A DNA stretch of 28,105 nucleotides, taken from NCBI GenBank assembly GCA_003427395.1, contig BFEA01000091.1, positions 1,744,414 through 1,772,518 on the forward strand, in the 5' to 3' direction. The notes beneath the pieces are model-generated. The model saw only the letters and a program-made list of their open reading frames with translations, was not told where the DNA came from and made no database searches. The position numbers and the translations under genes were made by a program. The number at the start of each line of letters is the position of its first letter. The stretch's first letter is position 1. Positions 1 through 7,720 of the stretch are shown here, one piece after another. This stretch comes from Chara braunii. Lineage: Eukaryota; Streptophyta; Charophyceae; Charales; Characeae.

Positions 1-53
<53 letters not shown>

Positions 54-82
54 ACGCGGACACACACCCAAACACACACCAA
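1..82. repeat. (CA)n microsatellite
   Basis: A pure CA run occupies about the first 41 bases and then decays into CGCA/CACACC variants. It lies in the putative first intron of the minus-strand RVE8-like gene, 100 bases past its splice donor, and continues beyond the window edge. Confidence 0.95.
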
Positions 83-184
83 AAAAAGAACGATAGGAAG
101 AGTAGATTCCTAGGAGCGGTGGAGAGAGTCGGGCGCAGAGATTCCGAAAAGAAGGGGCTAGTCAATGACGAAGATGGCGGCGGT

Positions 185-190
185 ACTCAC
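185..190 (-). other. 5' splice donor GTGAGT of the RVE8-like gene
   Basis: On the minus strand the ORF would run into TGA three bases after the MYB helix, but that TGA lies inside a perfect GTGAGT intron consensus. Splicing here leaves phase 2 (CT plus one base, hence Leu whatever follows). This matches the family, where Leu precedes Phe-Asp-Arg-Asp or Tyr-Gly. The exonic side (CT) is weaker than the usual AG. Confidence 0.75.
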
Positions 191-363
191 AGATGCAAAG
201 CTTGGAGGAATTTCTCATGTTCTTGTTCTGTCCAGCTCTCTCTGGACTTGGTGATAGTGTAAGGCTTTCGGATCTTCTTCGCGTAGTCCTCCTGCGCCAC
301 ACCGGGCGCCGGAACCAGCATACCCACCCCCATCAAATCCTTACCATCATTCGTCACGTTCAT
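191..363 (-). CDS. First coding exon of an RVE8/LCL-type MYB-related transcription factor (partial)
   Basis: The exon encodes 57 residues plus two bases of the next codon. After a roughly 29-residue variable N-terminus comes [20 protein letters not shown] followed by HEKFLQALH. This is the opening of the single SANT/MYB repeat (first helix, conserved Trp) in the REVEILLE 4/6/8-LCL subgroup of SHAQKYF MYBs, nuclear circadian regulators that in plants bind evening-element promoters. The start is the ATG at 363-361; an in-frame TAG at 402-400 excludes a longer uninterrupted ORF, and a GTG at 393 is not a plausible eukaryotic start. The exon ends in CT directly before GTGAGT, so the rest of the MYB repeat, including the SHAQKYF motif, lies beyond the left edge. 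The N-terminal length fits the family. Recognition rests on recalled family motifs. The family call is firm; the exact paralogue (4, 6 or 8) is not determinable. Confidence 0.85.
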
Positions 364-417
364 CCCCTTCCCCTCCCCGCCCTCCTCCCCCACCTCGCAC
401 TAACCACAGGCACAACC

Positions 418-419
<2 letters not shown>

Positions 420-462
<43 letters not shown>
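420..462. repeat. (TC)n / (GA)n microsatellite in the RVE8-like leader
   Basis: About 21 TC dinucleotides end 57 bases upstream of the ATG. Read on the gene's strand they form a GA tract in the likely 5' UTR, a common leader composition in plants. Confidence 0.9.
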
Positions 463-464
<2 letters not shown>

Positions 465-568
465 GCCCGCGCCTACCTCGCGCGTGCGCTGTCAAGCCAA
501 TCACGTGTCTTCATGCGTGCGCGCCGGACAGGTTGCCAATTCAATCGCGAATCTAGCTCCGCTGAGTC

Positions 569-611
569 CGCCCCGCCCCCGCCCCCCCCCGCCCCGCCCC
601 GCCCCGCCCCG
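569..611 (-). promoter_or_regulatory. G-quadruplex-prone C-rich block
   Basis: The plus strand reads as repeated CCCCG units around a ten-C run. The minus strand, which is the sense strand of the RVE8-like gene, therefore carries more than six G4-5 runs separated by single C, well over what an intramolecular quadruplex needs. It sits about 210-250 bases upstream of the start codon. Confidence 0.6.
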
Positions 612-869
612 CGCCGCGCCACGCATTCGCCGCGCATTCGCGCTTGTCTTCTCAGGCGTACGTCTTACGTGTGTCCCAGCGCACGGCGTAGAGAAGAAAA
701 GCGCGCGGCCGTACACTAAGGACAAGCGATTTCCGCCGAACGCGAGCGTAAGCATCGCGCGAAGCGCCGACAAGGAGACGATAACGATGGCGGGAAATTT
801 TCCCGCGCTTGTAACACGTGGCGCCGCCGCTCGAAACGTGTGCATGCAGCAGGTGCGTCGTCTAGAGTT

Positions 870-903
870 TTTACCGCCAAAATTTACCGCTAAAATTTAC
901 CGC
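870..903. repeat. Triple TTTACCGC repeat, 13-bp period
   Basis: TTTACCGC occurs at 870-877, 883-890 and 896-903, separated by short A/T-rich spacers. The strict 13-bp phasing suggests either a tiny minisatellite or clustered binding sites. No factor is recognised. Confidence 0.7.
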
Positions 904-1103
904 TGGCAGAAGGGTGGATGCGACGAGCTGCGAGAGAGTAACGGACGTCAACAAAAGTGAAAGGTGAGAGTCGGGATGATAGCGCCATCGATGGAACTCT
1001 ACAGTAGCGGCAGCCACCGAGGGGCACACCAGTCTCGATCGAAATGTGAAAACGACAAAACTGTGGGCGGGCATCTGGCCATGTATTAGCGGGAAGGTCG
1101 TTC

Positions 1104-1150
1104 TCATTTTGCACAAAATGAGGATGAATGAGGATGAATGAGGATGAATG
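1104..1150. repeat. Small hairpin plus triple AGGATGAATG decamer
   Basis: CTCATTTT GCAC AAAATGAG (1104-1123) is a perfect 8-bp stem with a 4-base loop. It runs directly into three exact AGGATGAATG units (1121-1150). A related TTCTCATTTTGCACA is repeated near 1292. No coding content is seen between 960 and 1430. Confidence 0.8.
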
Positions 1151-1457
1151 TTCAGCTAGAGCTTGGAAATATATTTTGCCTTTTGTGCATGTCGAGATCG
1201 AGAGTGAAGGAGCGCTCACTCGACTACTCCCGACACGCACAAAGGACAAAAGATACGCCTGTGTACTTTTCCATCTTCTACGGAAAGATTCATTCTCATT
1301 TTGCACATTCGATGAGTAACGGAGCGAGGTCCTCTGAGAGAAATCACGACTACTACAAAAAAAAACAAAAAAAAACAAAAATCACGACTACGAATATATA
1401 CATCTGCATGCACTGACCGCCCAGACGTCGGTCCCACAGTCCGGTGTGGAGTATGGG

Positions 1458-1641
1458 CCTCGCTCCGGGGCGTGGTCCCCCAGCAGAGAGGATCGGATCG
1501 AATGCCTGAATCTGGACGTGTTTGTGGAGAGGTGCAGGAAATCGAGATTGAACTGGTTTTCTGCACCTGTGCATAAAACACATCCAGATTTAGGCATTCG
1601 ATCCGATCCTCGTTGGTAGTGGGACCTCGGCCCCGGCCACT
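1458..1641. repeat. Long imperfect foldback (MIRNA- or MITE-like hairpin)
   Basis: The left arm (about 1463-1541) is mirrored by the right arm (about 1557-1641) around a loop of about 15 bases. GAGGATCGGATCGAATGCCT pairs perfectly; the next 16 bases carry two mismatches, one G.T and one A.C in the plus sense. Pairing then continues with bulges out to the CCGGGG and GGTCCC blocks. There is no poly(A), clear target duplication or second copy in the window, so this could be a foldback MITE or a small-RNA precursor. The hairpin is directly visible; its role is unknown. Confidence 0.8.
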
Positions 1642-1863
1642 CACCAAATGAGAGTGAATCGACACTTGGGAAGATACACTGCCAATACACACCCACATCT
1701 CTCGTCTTTTGTCCGTGTGGAGAGTCGCTCAGCGAGGATCTATGCCCTCAGCTCAGCGAACGAGGACTCCGAGGAGGCTGAATCTTAGCCGTCGATTTAT
1801 GACGCTAGGGGACCCAACCTCTGAGCGCGAACTAAGCTCCCAATAAATGGGTTTTCTAACCAA
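1642..1863. other. No gene recognised
   Basis: The sequence has mixed composition with several short GAGTC/CGAGGA motifs. I see no coding signal, repeat array or RNA gene before the tRNA-like segment that follows. Confidence 0.5.
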
Positions 1864-1864
1864 C

Positions 1865-2030
1865 GGGCTCAGTTGGTACATCCATGAACCCTTGAAATAG
1901 AGGCCCAAGTTCGAGTCCACATGTGGGGCCTTTCCGCATTTCTTTTTTCTCTTTTTCTTTTTTTTTTTTTTCTTTTTTTTTTTTCTTACACCCATGAACC
2001 CTTGAAATAGAGGCCCAAGTTCGAGTCCAC
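1865..2030 (+). repeat. tRNA-derived SINE head with an internal 39-bp exact duplication around a T-rich tract
   Basis: GGGCTCAGTTGG (1865-1876) matches a pol III A box and GTTCGAGTCC (1909-1918) a B box, at the spacing of a tRNA gene. The segment does not fold into a good cloverleaf, so it is a SINE head and not a tRNA gene. The 39 bases 1882-1920, ending in the B box, recur exactly at 1992-2030, with a T-rich tract of about 70 bases between. The same head occurs at 17176-17235 with a SINE body attached. Confidence 0.7.
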
Positions 2031-2138
2031 CCGCCAGTGTTACATCACTCCCGAGTTCTAAAAGATTTCGGGGAGGGCTCCCGGAACATTTCACGCTCGC
2101 GAGTCCCCCCTCCCTTTCGCCACACTGCACTCTCAAAC

Positions 2139-2318
2139 GGGGGCTCGGTTGTAGGAGGCTACCACGAAGCGACTGGCGGACGTCCAGGGACCACCGATTG
2201 TGTCAATCCATGGTCCTTAGGCGTCTGCCATTCTCTTTGTGTCCATGGTCCTTAGGCGCCCACCATTCTCTTCGTGGTAGCCTCCTTCAACGAAAATGCG
2301 CCGGTGGGACCGAGCCCC
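2139..2318. repeat. Foldback element with a tandemly doubled right-arm segment
   Basis: GTTGTAGGAGGCTACCACGA (2149 on) is mirrored by the right arm ending near 2288 with one mismatch. Pairing extends inward through GGACC and outward to GGGGCTCGGT/ACCGAGCCCC after an asymmetric insertion of about 18 bases in the right side. Inside the loop, TCCATGGTCCTTAGGCG and the following bases are duplicated in tandem (about 36-bp period, 2207-2278). No ORF or target duplication is apparent. Confidence 0.75.
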
Positions 2319-2437
2319 GGGCCGCTCTCCAAGTCTGAAAATGACGGTTGCCACATCCAGACATGTTCAGTGCAAAGCAGTCCAACAGGCGTCTGTTTGC
2401 CCCTCCGATCTCCATGCACGAATCTGGTACGCACGAA

Positions 2438-2757
2438 CTGTCTCCAAAACGCAGCTTTGGAGAGTGCTCTCAGGAGCCGTTGTGATTTGCCGGACTGCTC
2501 TCACAGCTCCCAAGTTCTGTCCAACACGGCAGCTGGTGTGGTGACGCTGCACTCCCGAAAACAGCCACTGCCACTTTCGGGAGTAGTGTGCCTGCAGCTC
2601 TCTCCAAAACGCAGCTTTGGAGAGTGCTCTCAGGAGCCGGTGTCATTTGGGGAGTGCTCTCACAGCTCCCCAGTTCTATTTCTATCTGACAGATCGAATT
2701 CGGGAGCTGGTGTGGTGATGCTGCACTCCCGAAAACACAGCCACTTTCGTTAGTAGT
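2438..2757. repeat. Two-copy direct repeat (about 158 bp) with internal hairpins
   Basis: CTCCAAAACGCAGCTTTGGA followed by GAGTGCTCTCAGGAGCCG occurs in both units (near 2442 and 2600). Each unit contains a TCTCCAAA...TTTGGAGA hairpin, a CTCACAGCTCCC block and a CTCCCGAAA...TTTCG hairpin. The second copy of the last hairpin is mutated. No coding signal. Confidence 0.8.
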
Positions 2758-2774
2758 GTGGCCAGGCCCATGAT

Positions 2775-2860
2775 CAGATGAACAGAATAAAATAACTCTG
2801 AATTACCTGGGGCCAGTCAGTTCAATGATGATATGCAAAGGCTGTTGCCCTTTTTGGGAA
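2775..2860 (+). repeat. SINE body fragment (family with 3262 and 17250)
   Basis: The block AATAACTCTGAATTACCTGG, then CCAGTCAGTTC and GGCTGTTGCCCTTTT, matches the 3' body of the tRNA-headed SINE at 17176-17330 and the fragment at 3262-3350. The head is missing, so this is a 5'-truncated copy, consistent with target-primed retroposition. Confidence 0.6.
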
Positions 2861-3101
2861 AAAGAAAAAAGAAAGGGTTGTCGGGGTTCCTTGTGAGGTT
2901 TCCCCCAGGGACTACCCTCTTCCCCGGAACACAACGCACCCTCATCTTGGCTGTACGGGACCGGAAATACAGCTTGCATACGTTCAATTTCAGGGTGCGT
3001 TATGTTCGGGAGGTGCCTGCTCGCAGTATAACTTTTTCTACTAAGCTCCGGACGTGATTGATGGCAGATTCATCCAGGTCTGGCCGTAATTGCAGTCACA
3101 T
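2861..3101. other. No gene recognised
   Basis: Mixed-composition sequence between a SINE fragment and a 31-bp duplication. A 74-codon open frame (2833-3057) has no recognisable domain and starts inside the SINE fragment, so I do not call it. Confidence 0.5.
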
Positions 3102-3163
3102 ACATTTAGAAAAGTCCTAGTGTGAGTATGCCACATTTAGAAAAGTCCTACTGTGAGTATGCC
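3102..3163. repeat. 31-bp tandem duplication
   Basis: Two adjacent units beginning ACATTTAGAAAAGTCCTA and ending GTGAGTATGCC (3102-3132, 3133-3163) differ by one base, indicating a recent event. Confidence 0.9.
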
Positions 3164-3261
3164 CTACGCCCCGCCAGTGCGAGTTTAGACTTTGGTTTCA
3201 CCAAGTCCGTGTGGCTGAATTGTACACCAATCCACTATCTATCAACAGTCCAGAACTTAAT

Positions 3262-3350
3262 ATGGAGATCAGATGAATGGAATAACTCTGAATTACCCCG
3301 GGGCGATCAGTTCCGTAATCATGACATCTCAAGGCCGTTGCCCTTCGAAA
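3262..3350 (+). repeat. SINE body fragment, second truncated copy
   Basis: GGAATAACTCTGAATTACC, then GATCAGTTCCG and AAGGCCGTTGCCCTT, parallel the copies at 2775 and 17250. About 20% divergence between fragments suggests old insertions of one family. Confidence 0.6.
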
Positions 3351-3439
3351 GATAGGGTAAAAAAAAGGACTTGATTTTGAGTCCGCACTGCGGCCACGAC
3401 TCAGCATCTTGCAGCCACGCTGTCACCGTGGCCAGGTTG

Positions 3440-3558
3440 AAAAATACTTGAAAGGAAAACTAACCCCCGCTAGTGGGGGTTGGCATCCGATCTGAACATC
3501 TCGCAGCCGTACTGTGGCCACATTGAAAAATACTTGAAAGGAGGACTAACCCCCACTA
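3440..3558. repeat. Direct repeat flanking the MITE
   Basis: TTGAAAAATACTTGAAAGGA then ACTAACCCCC appears near 3437 and again near 3524, each after a GGCCA-like block. The second copy runs straight into the left end of the 3552-3670 element. Confidence 0.75.
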
Positions 3559-3670
3559 CCGTCTTCACCTGAGGAGAACGCCCGGTTATTATAGTTGTAT
3601 CTGGACTGAACGTTGCACCAAATACGGCTATAATGACCGGGCATTCTATTTGGGTGAAGACGGTAGTGGG
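3552..3670. mobile_element. 119-bp MITE with near-palindromic ends (CACTA-like termini)
   Basis: The left end CCCACTACCGTCTTCACC is exactly mirrored at the right end (18 bp). Pairing continues imperfectly inward (GCCCGGTTATTATAG against CTATAATGACCGGGC), leaving a loop of about 25 bases. The termini start CACTA, the hallmark of the CACTA superfamily, but no 3-bp target duplication is evident, so superfamily assignment is tentative. It has no coding capacity. A lone copy of the end motif ACTACCGTCTTCACC lies at 12890-12904. Confidence 0.75.
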
Positions 3671-4170
3671 AATTTCCTGGCCTCGTTGTGATGAAAGTCT
3701 GAGCCTGTAGCTCCCCTAATTATATCTTTCTTGAGCGCGAGCTACCAGCAGCCGGAGTGCACTATGTCCGCACGCAAAGATTGCTCATTGGCTGCATGAG
3801 GACCAGTCGTCTATGAGCTTTTACGGCATGATCAATGAATACATGAATGGGTCCTGGACACCTCCCTACCGGTAGGCCGCTGTTTCCGCTGGGCCGAGAG
3901 AGCGTTGTGACACCCAAACCTCACGCCCAGCGCGACTTCCTGATCGGAGTGGGATCGGGGCCTGGAAGTGCGAAAAGGGGTGTGCCAAGGATTTTTGGGA
4001 ATTTGGGGTGGAGTCCCAGGTCGGAACTGAGATCTCCTGTGGCAAGTTTCGGGGGCAGGAGTGCAAGTGTCTTCTGCTCAGAGTTGAGGCGATGACCGAC
4101 CGTGCTGTCTGACCCGGGGTGGGGTGCTACGGGTGTCTCTGTAGGAGTGCTCGTACCACTGCCGGCCGTC
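3671..4170. other. Likely downstream continuation of a minus-strand gag-like relic; no intact gene
   Basis: On the minus strand the same frame as the 4171-4656 relic stays mostly open (one further TGA at 4078-4080) and is rich in Pro, Arg and Ser, as gag linkers often are. No domain is recognisable. The part before 3840 shows nothing I can name. Confidence 0.35.
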
Positions 4171-4656
4171 TCATGTTTCGGGGTCTGATGAAGACGAGTC
4201 GGACTCTCGTCGCTCAGTTCTGAGATAGGCTCGTTGCGCGACCCCCGCCTGCCGACGCTCGTCGGGATGCCAACACTCGGAGCACGGCGGACGGGGCCAG
4301 AACCGGGCTATGGAATCCCAGGGCACCACGAGTAGCTGATGGTAGGGGAGGACGGTATAGTAGGGAGGGAAGTTAGTGGTAATGGCAACGAAGCCTGGGG
4401 TTAGAAGGTATTGCTGGTTCCGGCTGTCGGGATAATCGGGAATCCGCGAGTCTCGGTTGATTGCCAGCTGGAAATCGCCCCTGCACAGTCGCTCATTTTC
4501 AGTCCGGCAGGGGTACTCGAGATGTCCCGAGTTCCGTAGGTGGCACTGTTGTCACGTTTGTTGTCGTCGGATCTGTTCCCTTTCCCAATACGCTCGGTAT
4601 TCTGGGTTCCTCAGGCTTTCGCGATCGGTGATCCAGAAGGGAGAATTTATCGCCAT
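4171..4656 (-). pseudogene. Decayed gag-like ORF with a broken zinc knuckle
   Basis: From an ATG at 4656-4654 the minus strand reads about 34 codons, including PEYRAYWEREQIRRQQ, to a TGA at 4554-4552. The frame then stays open for 126 more codons to a TGA at 4173-4171. Directly after the first stop comes QQCHLRNSGHLEYPC. It fits a retrotransposon CCHC knuckle (C-x2-C-x4-H-x4-C) if the codon for the second Cys has been lost. Downstream is rich in Pro, Tyr, Asn and Gln (RNQQYLLTPGF, TNFPPYYTVLPYHQ), typical of gag tails. The internal stop and missing ligand point to a dead copy. No linked protease or polymerase is seen nearby. The gag assignment is inference from motif shape; it could be another CCHC protein. 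Confidence 0.45.
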
Positions 4657-4659
4657 ATC

Positions 4660-5250
4660 GCGTTCAACTGAATTCCTGCATGCACATCTTCCTACGGGGC
4701 GGGATCGTGGCTAGCTTTTGCAGGCACGCGTGTAGATGGCGCGTCCGCAGACGGACGTTGTCTGACACGTGAGCGGACCCGATCCTGATCTACGCAAGCA
4801 GCCAAAGGGGCAGTAAGCACCGACTCAGTTCTTGCAGCTAATCCCTCAAAGCAATTACACTCAGCAATCCCCTTTCGCCCTGACCCGTATCACAGATAGG
4901 GATTCCATCATTCCTGTCAAGATCAGTCGGGCTAAGTCCGTTCGGGGTTGCGGGCCGGCCTCGTGAGTGCTCGTGTAAGCCGTATTCGTCAGATCGTACT
5001 TACACGCGGGCTCGCGGGGTTAGTCCGTTGTGGATTGATCCATCAGCTAATCACTTATGCAGAATGGGGGTTCATGCAATCGGCCTTTCAGACAACTCTG
5101 GTTCGAGCAGAAAGCAGTTGCGTACCCAGACATTCATCAAAGCATCATAACAGTGTTTATTCCTTTCACCTAACAATCATATGAGTGAGAATAGGCCGGC
5201 GTTGTGAGCACGGGGTGATTCAAGGTTACATGCAAAACATCAGTTATCCA
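4660..5250. other. No gene recognised
   Basis: Moderately GC-rich sequence upstream of the minus-strand gag-like relic, possibly its 5' region. It includes a short CGTCCGCAGACGGACG inverted repeat near 4743. I see no tRNA-complementary primer site, LTR end pair or conserved protein. Confidence 0.45.
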
Positions 5251-6600
5251 GCATTACAAGATCATCAGACCCATCTAATCAAGCGAATGCAAAAAGTGAA
5301 AGTGGGAGAACACATCCCACGAAGCCGAAAAGAAGGTTAAAATGCAAAACAAGGGCGTCTCGCCCAGAGCCAAAATTTGTACACCAGAGTTAAGACCAAG
5401 AAGATTGCAATCCCACACCCGCCCGTTTCCTCTCTCTCTTTCTCTCTCTCCGATGAGGACAGTCCGTCGTCTCGCACCTACCAACGAAGTTGTCACCCCG
5501 CTTGTTCCGCCTGCGCCCGTCAGGTTCGCTCGTGCGCCACAATCCGCCGTGGCCTACACGTCAACCCCACACACTTGGCACCAGCTCGTCGGGGCGCCCA
5601 ACTCCCTCATCAACTCACCTCTTACTTCACTCATTAGCCGACCCTCACTGATCGCGCTAACCTCGAGCTTCCAAAAATTTTAAGAGAGCTATATAATCGC
5701 GCCGATGAAATTTATAGCATGCATGTGTGCGCGAATATGCGAGATTGCAGGGATTGGAAAAGAGGAGCAGAAGGAGGAAGTGCCTACGCTTGGCATGACC
5801 AGATCGCGGCGTGGGGGACGTAGCCACTCTCCACGCATCGATCCAGGCATGCAGCGCTCAGGCCAATTAGATGCAGCAAAAAGAAGGACAAAGGGCGGTA
5901 AGAAGACGAGGGAATCAAGAAAGAAGATACAGTTACAATGGCGTCCGCCCAACGATTACAGTTGTGTGCAAGATTAATGGCGCCTCCTTTAGTCAGAACT
6001 TCGTTCCCGCCGCAGAAGAACGCGCACAAGAAAAGAGCGCCGCTCGGCAAGAATTTCAAAAAATCCTAAATTCCTATATGAACTCAAAACTGCAACAAAA
6101 AAATTCCGATAGAAGAAAAGCAAAAAGGAAATCAGAATTCTGAGAGCCCTCGGGGGCTCGTTCTTAGGAAAATTTTAAAAAGAACACCGAAAAAGCTCTC
6201 GCGTGATCATTGCGCCAAAAATCTTTGTTCCCTCCTTTTACTCCCAGTAGAGCAAGAACGAACCATCGCCAACCGTTATTGATCGCACCCAACGGGGCGC
6301 GCACACTCAACCGTCTGTCCCGGGCCTGTCCCGCCACCGCCGAAGGGAAGGAGCGAAGCGAAGAAAAAAAAAGAAGCAAGGTCACTGATGCAATTTACCC
6401 GTCCATCCCACTTCCCGTAACTTGCCCAACCTTCCCATCTCAGGACCCCTCATCGTGATCGCGCAGAAAGTCGCGCGGTACGGAAAATGGTTCGTCACAG
6501 CGTTATCTATTGCTACAGTGCCGCACCACCCCCACCCGGAATAGAACGCAGATTCATTCTTCAGTCAAGATATTGATAATGGGCCTCACTCCACTACTCA
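5251..6600. other. Low-repeat region, possible host promoter or exon sequence, nothing recognised
   Basis: This stretch lacks obvious transposon sequence. It has a C/T-rich run (5430-5450), a TATATAAT at 5690-5697, and an ATG at 5941 opening a 43-codon frame beginning MASAQRLQLCARLMAPPLV, which resembles an organelle-targeting leader but ends at a stop with no clear splice donor. Basic ORFs around 5705-6143 are Lys/Arg/Gln-rich without a known domain. An expressed first exon is possible but not demonstrated. Confidence 0.3.
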
Positions 6601-6614
6601 ATATTGTCCATGCA

Positions 6615-6855
6615 TCTGGACTACCACTTGGACCAAATTAATTTGGAGTGATCGAACATTTTGAATGCATGGAGACCATAACCACCTCTTGAGAAATCCA
6701 GCATGTTGTTTAGTGGAGCGAGGCCAATGACGTTGAGTTGTATTTGGTCGGGGGCAGACAGGAGGATGGTAGTCGCGGAGGTGGTTTTGGCCACCCACCC
6801 TTTGATGGATTGAAGCCAATTTGCCCAGAGTGACAGAAAAACAAATGCCTCCCTC
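6615..6855 (-). pseudogene. LINE reverse-transcriptase C-terminal fragment
   Basis: The minus frame reads AFVFLSLWANWLQSIKGW, later SRGGYGLHAFKMFDHSKLIW and SKW. It aligns by spacing with the thumb-distal region of plant LINE polyproteins. In the LINE at 25243-25527 the order is ASLW, a region of about 50 residues, GGLGILDP and WVKRL, with nearly the same LW-to-GGxG distance (50 against 52). A TGA lies directly upstream of the first Met and a stop follows SKW, so only a scrap remains. The match is by eye; an unrelated small ORF is the alternative. Confidence 0.45.
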
Positions 6856-6861
6856 ATTCAA

Positions 6862-7720
6862 TTTTCAAATGTTGTGAAAAGAACAGCATTTATGAGCCAA
6901 AGTTGTTATCTTTTACTTTTTTTTTTTTTTTGCGGGGAGGGGGAGGGGAGGAGGAACTGTGCTCCAATCTATTTGAAGGGAGCAGCGGTTATCTTTTTCT
7001 TTTGGTATGGTCAAGTTGTCATCTTGTTTGGATCGGAAAGTGTACATTCAGAGGGTGTTTTTTCTTTCTTTTTCTGGTTCAGTTATAAAGGGTTTCGCTC
7101 CACTGCTCTCAAAACTCAAAAATTCCAGAGTAGGGTGTCCCCCTCTAACTCTATAATGGTCTAGAGAATAACATTTTGAGAGATGTCAGATTTGGCCTTT
7201 CAAGAGTACTCTCACAAGATTTGAGCCCCCAGCCTACCCCAACTCGGTTTCCATGAGACCTCAGTATTTTGAGGGTAGAACTCCAGCCGGGACCCAACTG
7301 GCACACTTCCCTTTGTCTTCTTCTGTTGGCTTTACTCTCGGTGAAATTATAGAGTCCGACTTTGGAGAATAAGTGGCACAGTGAGCAGTTTTCCACCTAT
7401 TTCGAGAGTCTTCAAGTTATGGCTCTTGAAGGACTCTCTAAATAACATAAAAAATTGAAAGTCGAGAGTAGAGGAGGGAGACCCACAGTATACCATTCAG
7501 TAACATGGGTTGGGTAAGCGTGCAATCTATACGATCCCGCGCCATGCACCAAATAACATTTCGCAAATGAAGCATGTATTATCAGCTCAAGTGTGGAAGA
7601 AACACCAGTTTGAGACATAGCTTGTTTGTGTTGCAGAAGGTGAGTGGTCCGACGAGCCCCCTAAACCACCACTATGTCCCACATTGTTTTTGTCAATCAG
7701 AAACTATGATGCACATCAAC
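6862..7720. other. No gene recognised; T-rich tract and one good hairpin
   Basis: Begins with a 17-T run (about 6918-6934) next to a GGGGAGG block. At 7404-7438 GAGAGTC-TTCAAG pairs with CTTGAA-G-GACTCTC over 13 bp with one bulge. Several shorter CTCTC/GAGAG pairs are scattered through 7090-7460. I see no coding signal. Confidence 0.5.

Larger units (their letters stand above)
463..910. promoter_or_regulatory. GC-rich CpG-dense putative promoter of the RVE8-like gene, possibly bidirectional
   Basis: The segment is far richer in C, G and CpG than the rest of the window. It contains two perfect G-boxes (CACGTG at 502-507 and 815-820) and two facing perfect E2F sites (GCGGGAAA 790-797, TTTCCCGC 799-806). 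It also has a C-rich block at 569-611 and three TTTACCGC copies at 870, 883 and 896, spaced exactly 13 bases apart. On the plus strand an ATG in good context (A at -3, G at +4) at 787 opens a 22-codon frame ending at a CAG|GTGCGT donor (853), so a divergent gene may start here. No evening element (AAAATATCT) was seen. Promoter identity is inferred from position and motifs. Confidence 0.5.

Noticed and set aside
193-960. 255-codon plus-strand open frame across the left promoter
   Set aside because: It is antisense to the RVE8-like exon and translates the (TC)n tract and C-rich block as Ser/Leu and Pro runs. Only its last part (from 787) could be a real short exon.
4185-4220. Hammerhead-ribozyme-like CTGATGA followed by GACGAG...CTCGTC stem
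   Set aside because: The obligatory GAAA after stem II is absent (GCTC instead), and no closing stems I and III were found.
7626-7645. Acceptor-like TTGTGTTGCAG followed three bases later by GTGAGT
   Set aside because: It would define a 3-base micro-exon. No coding context on either side supports it.
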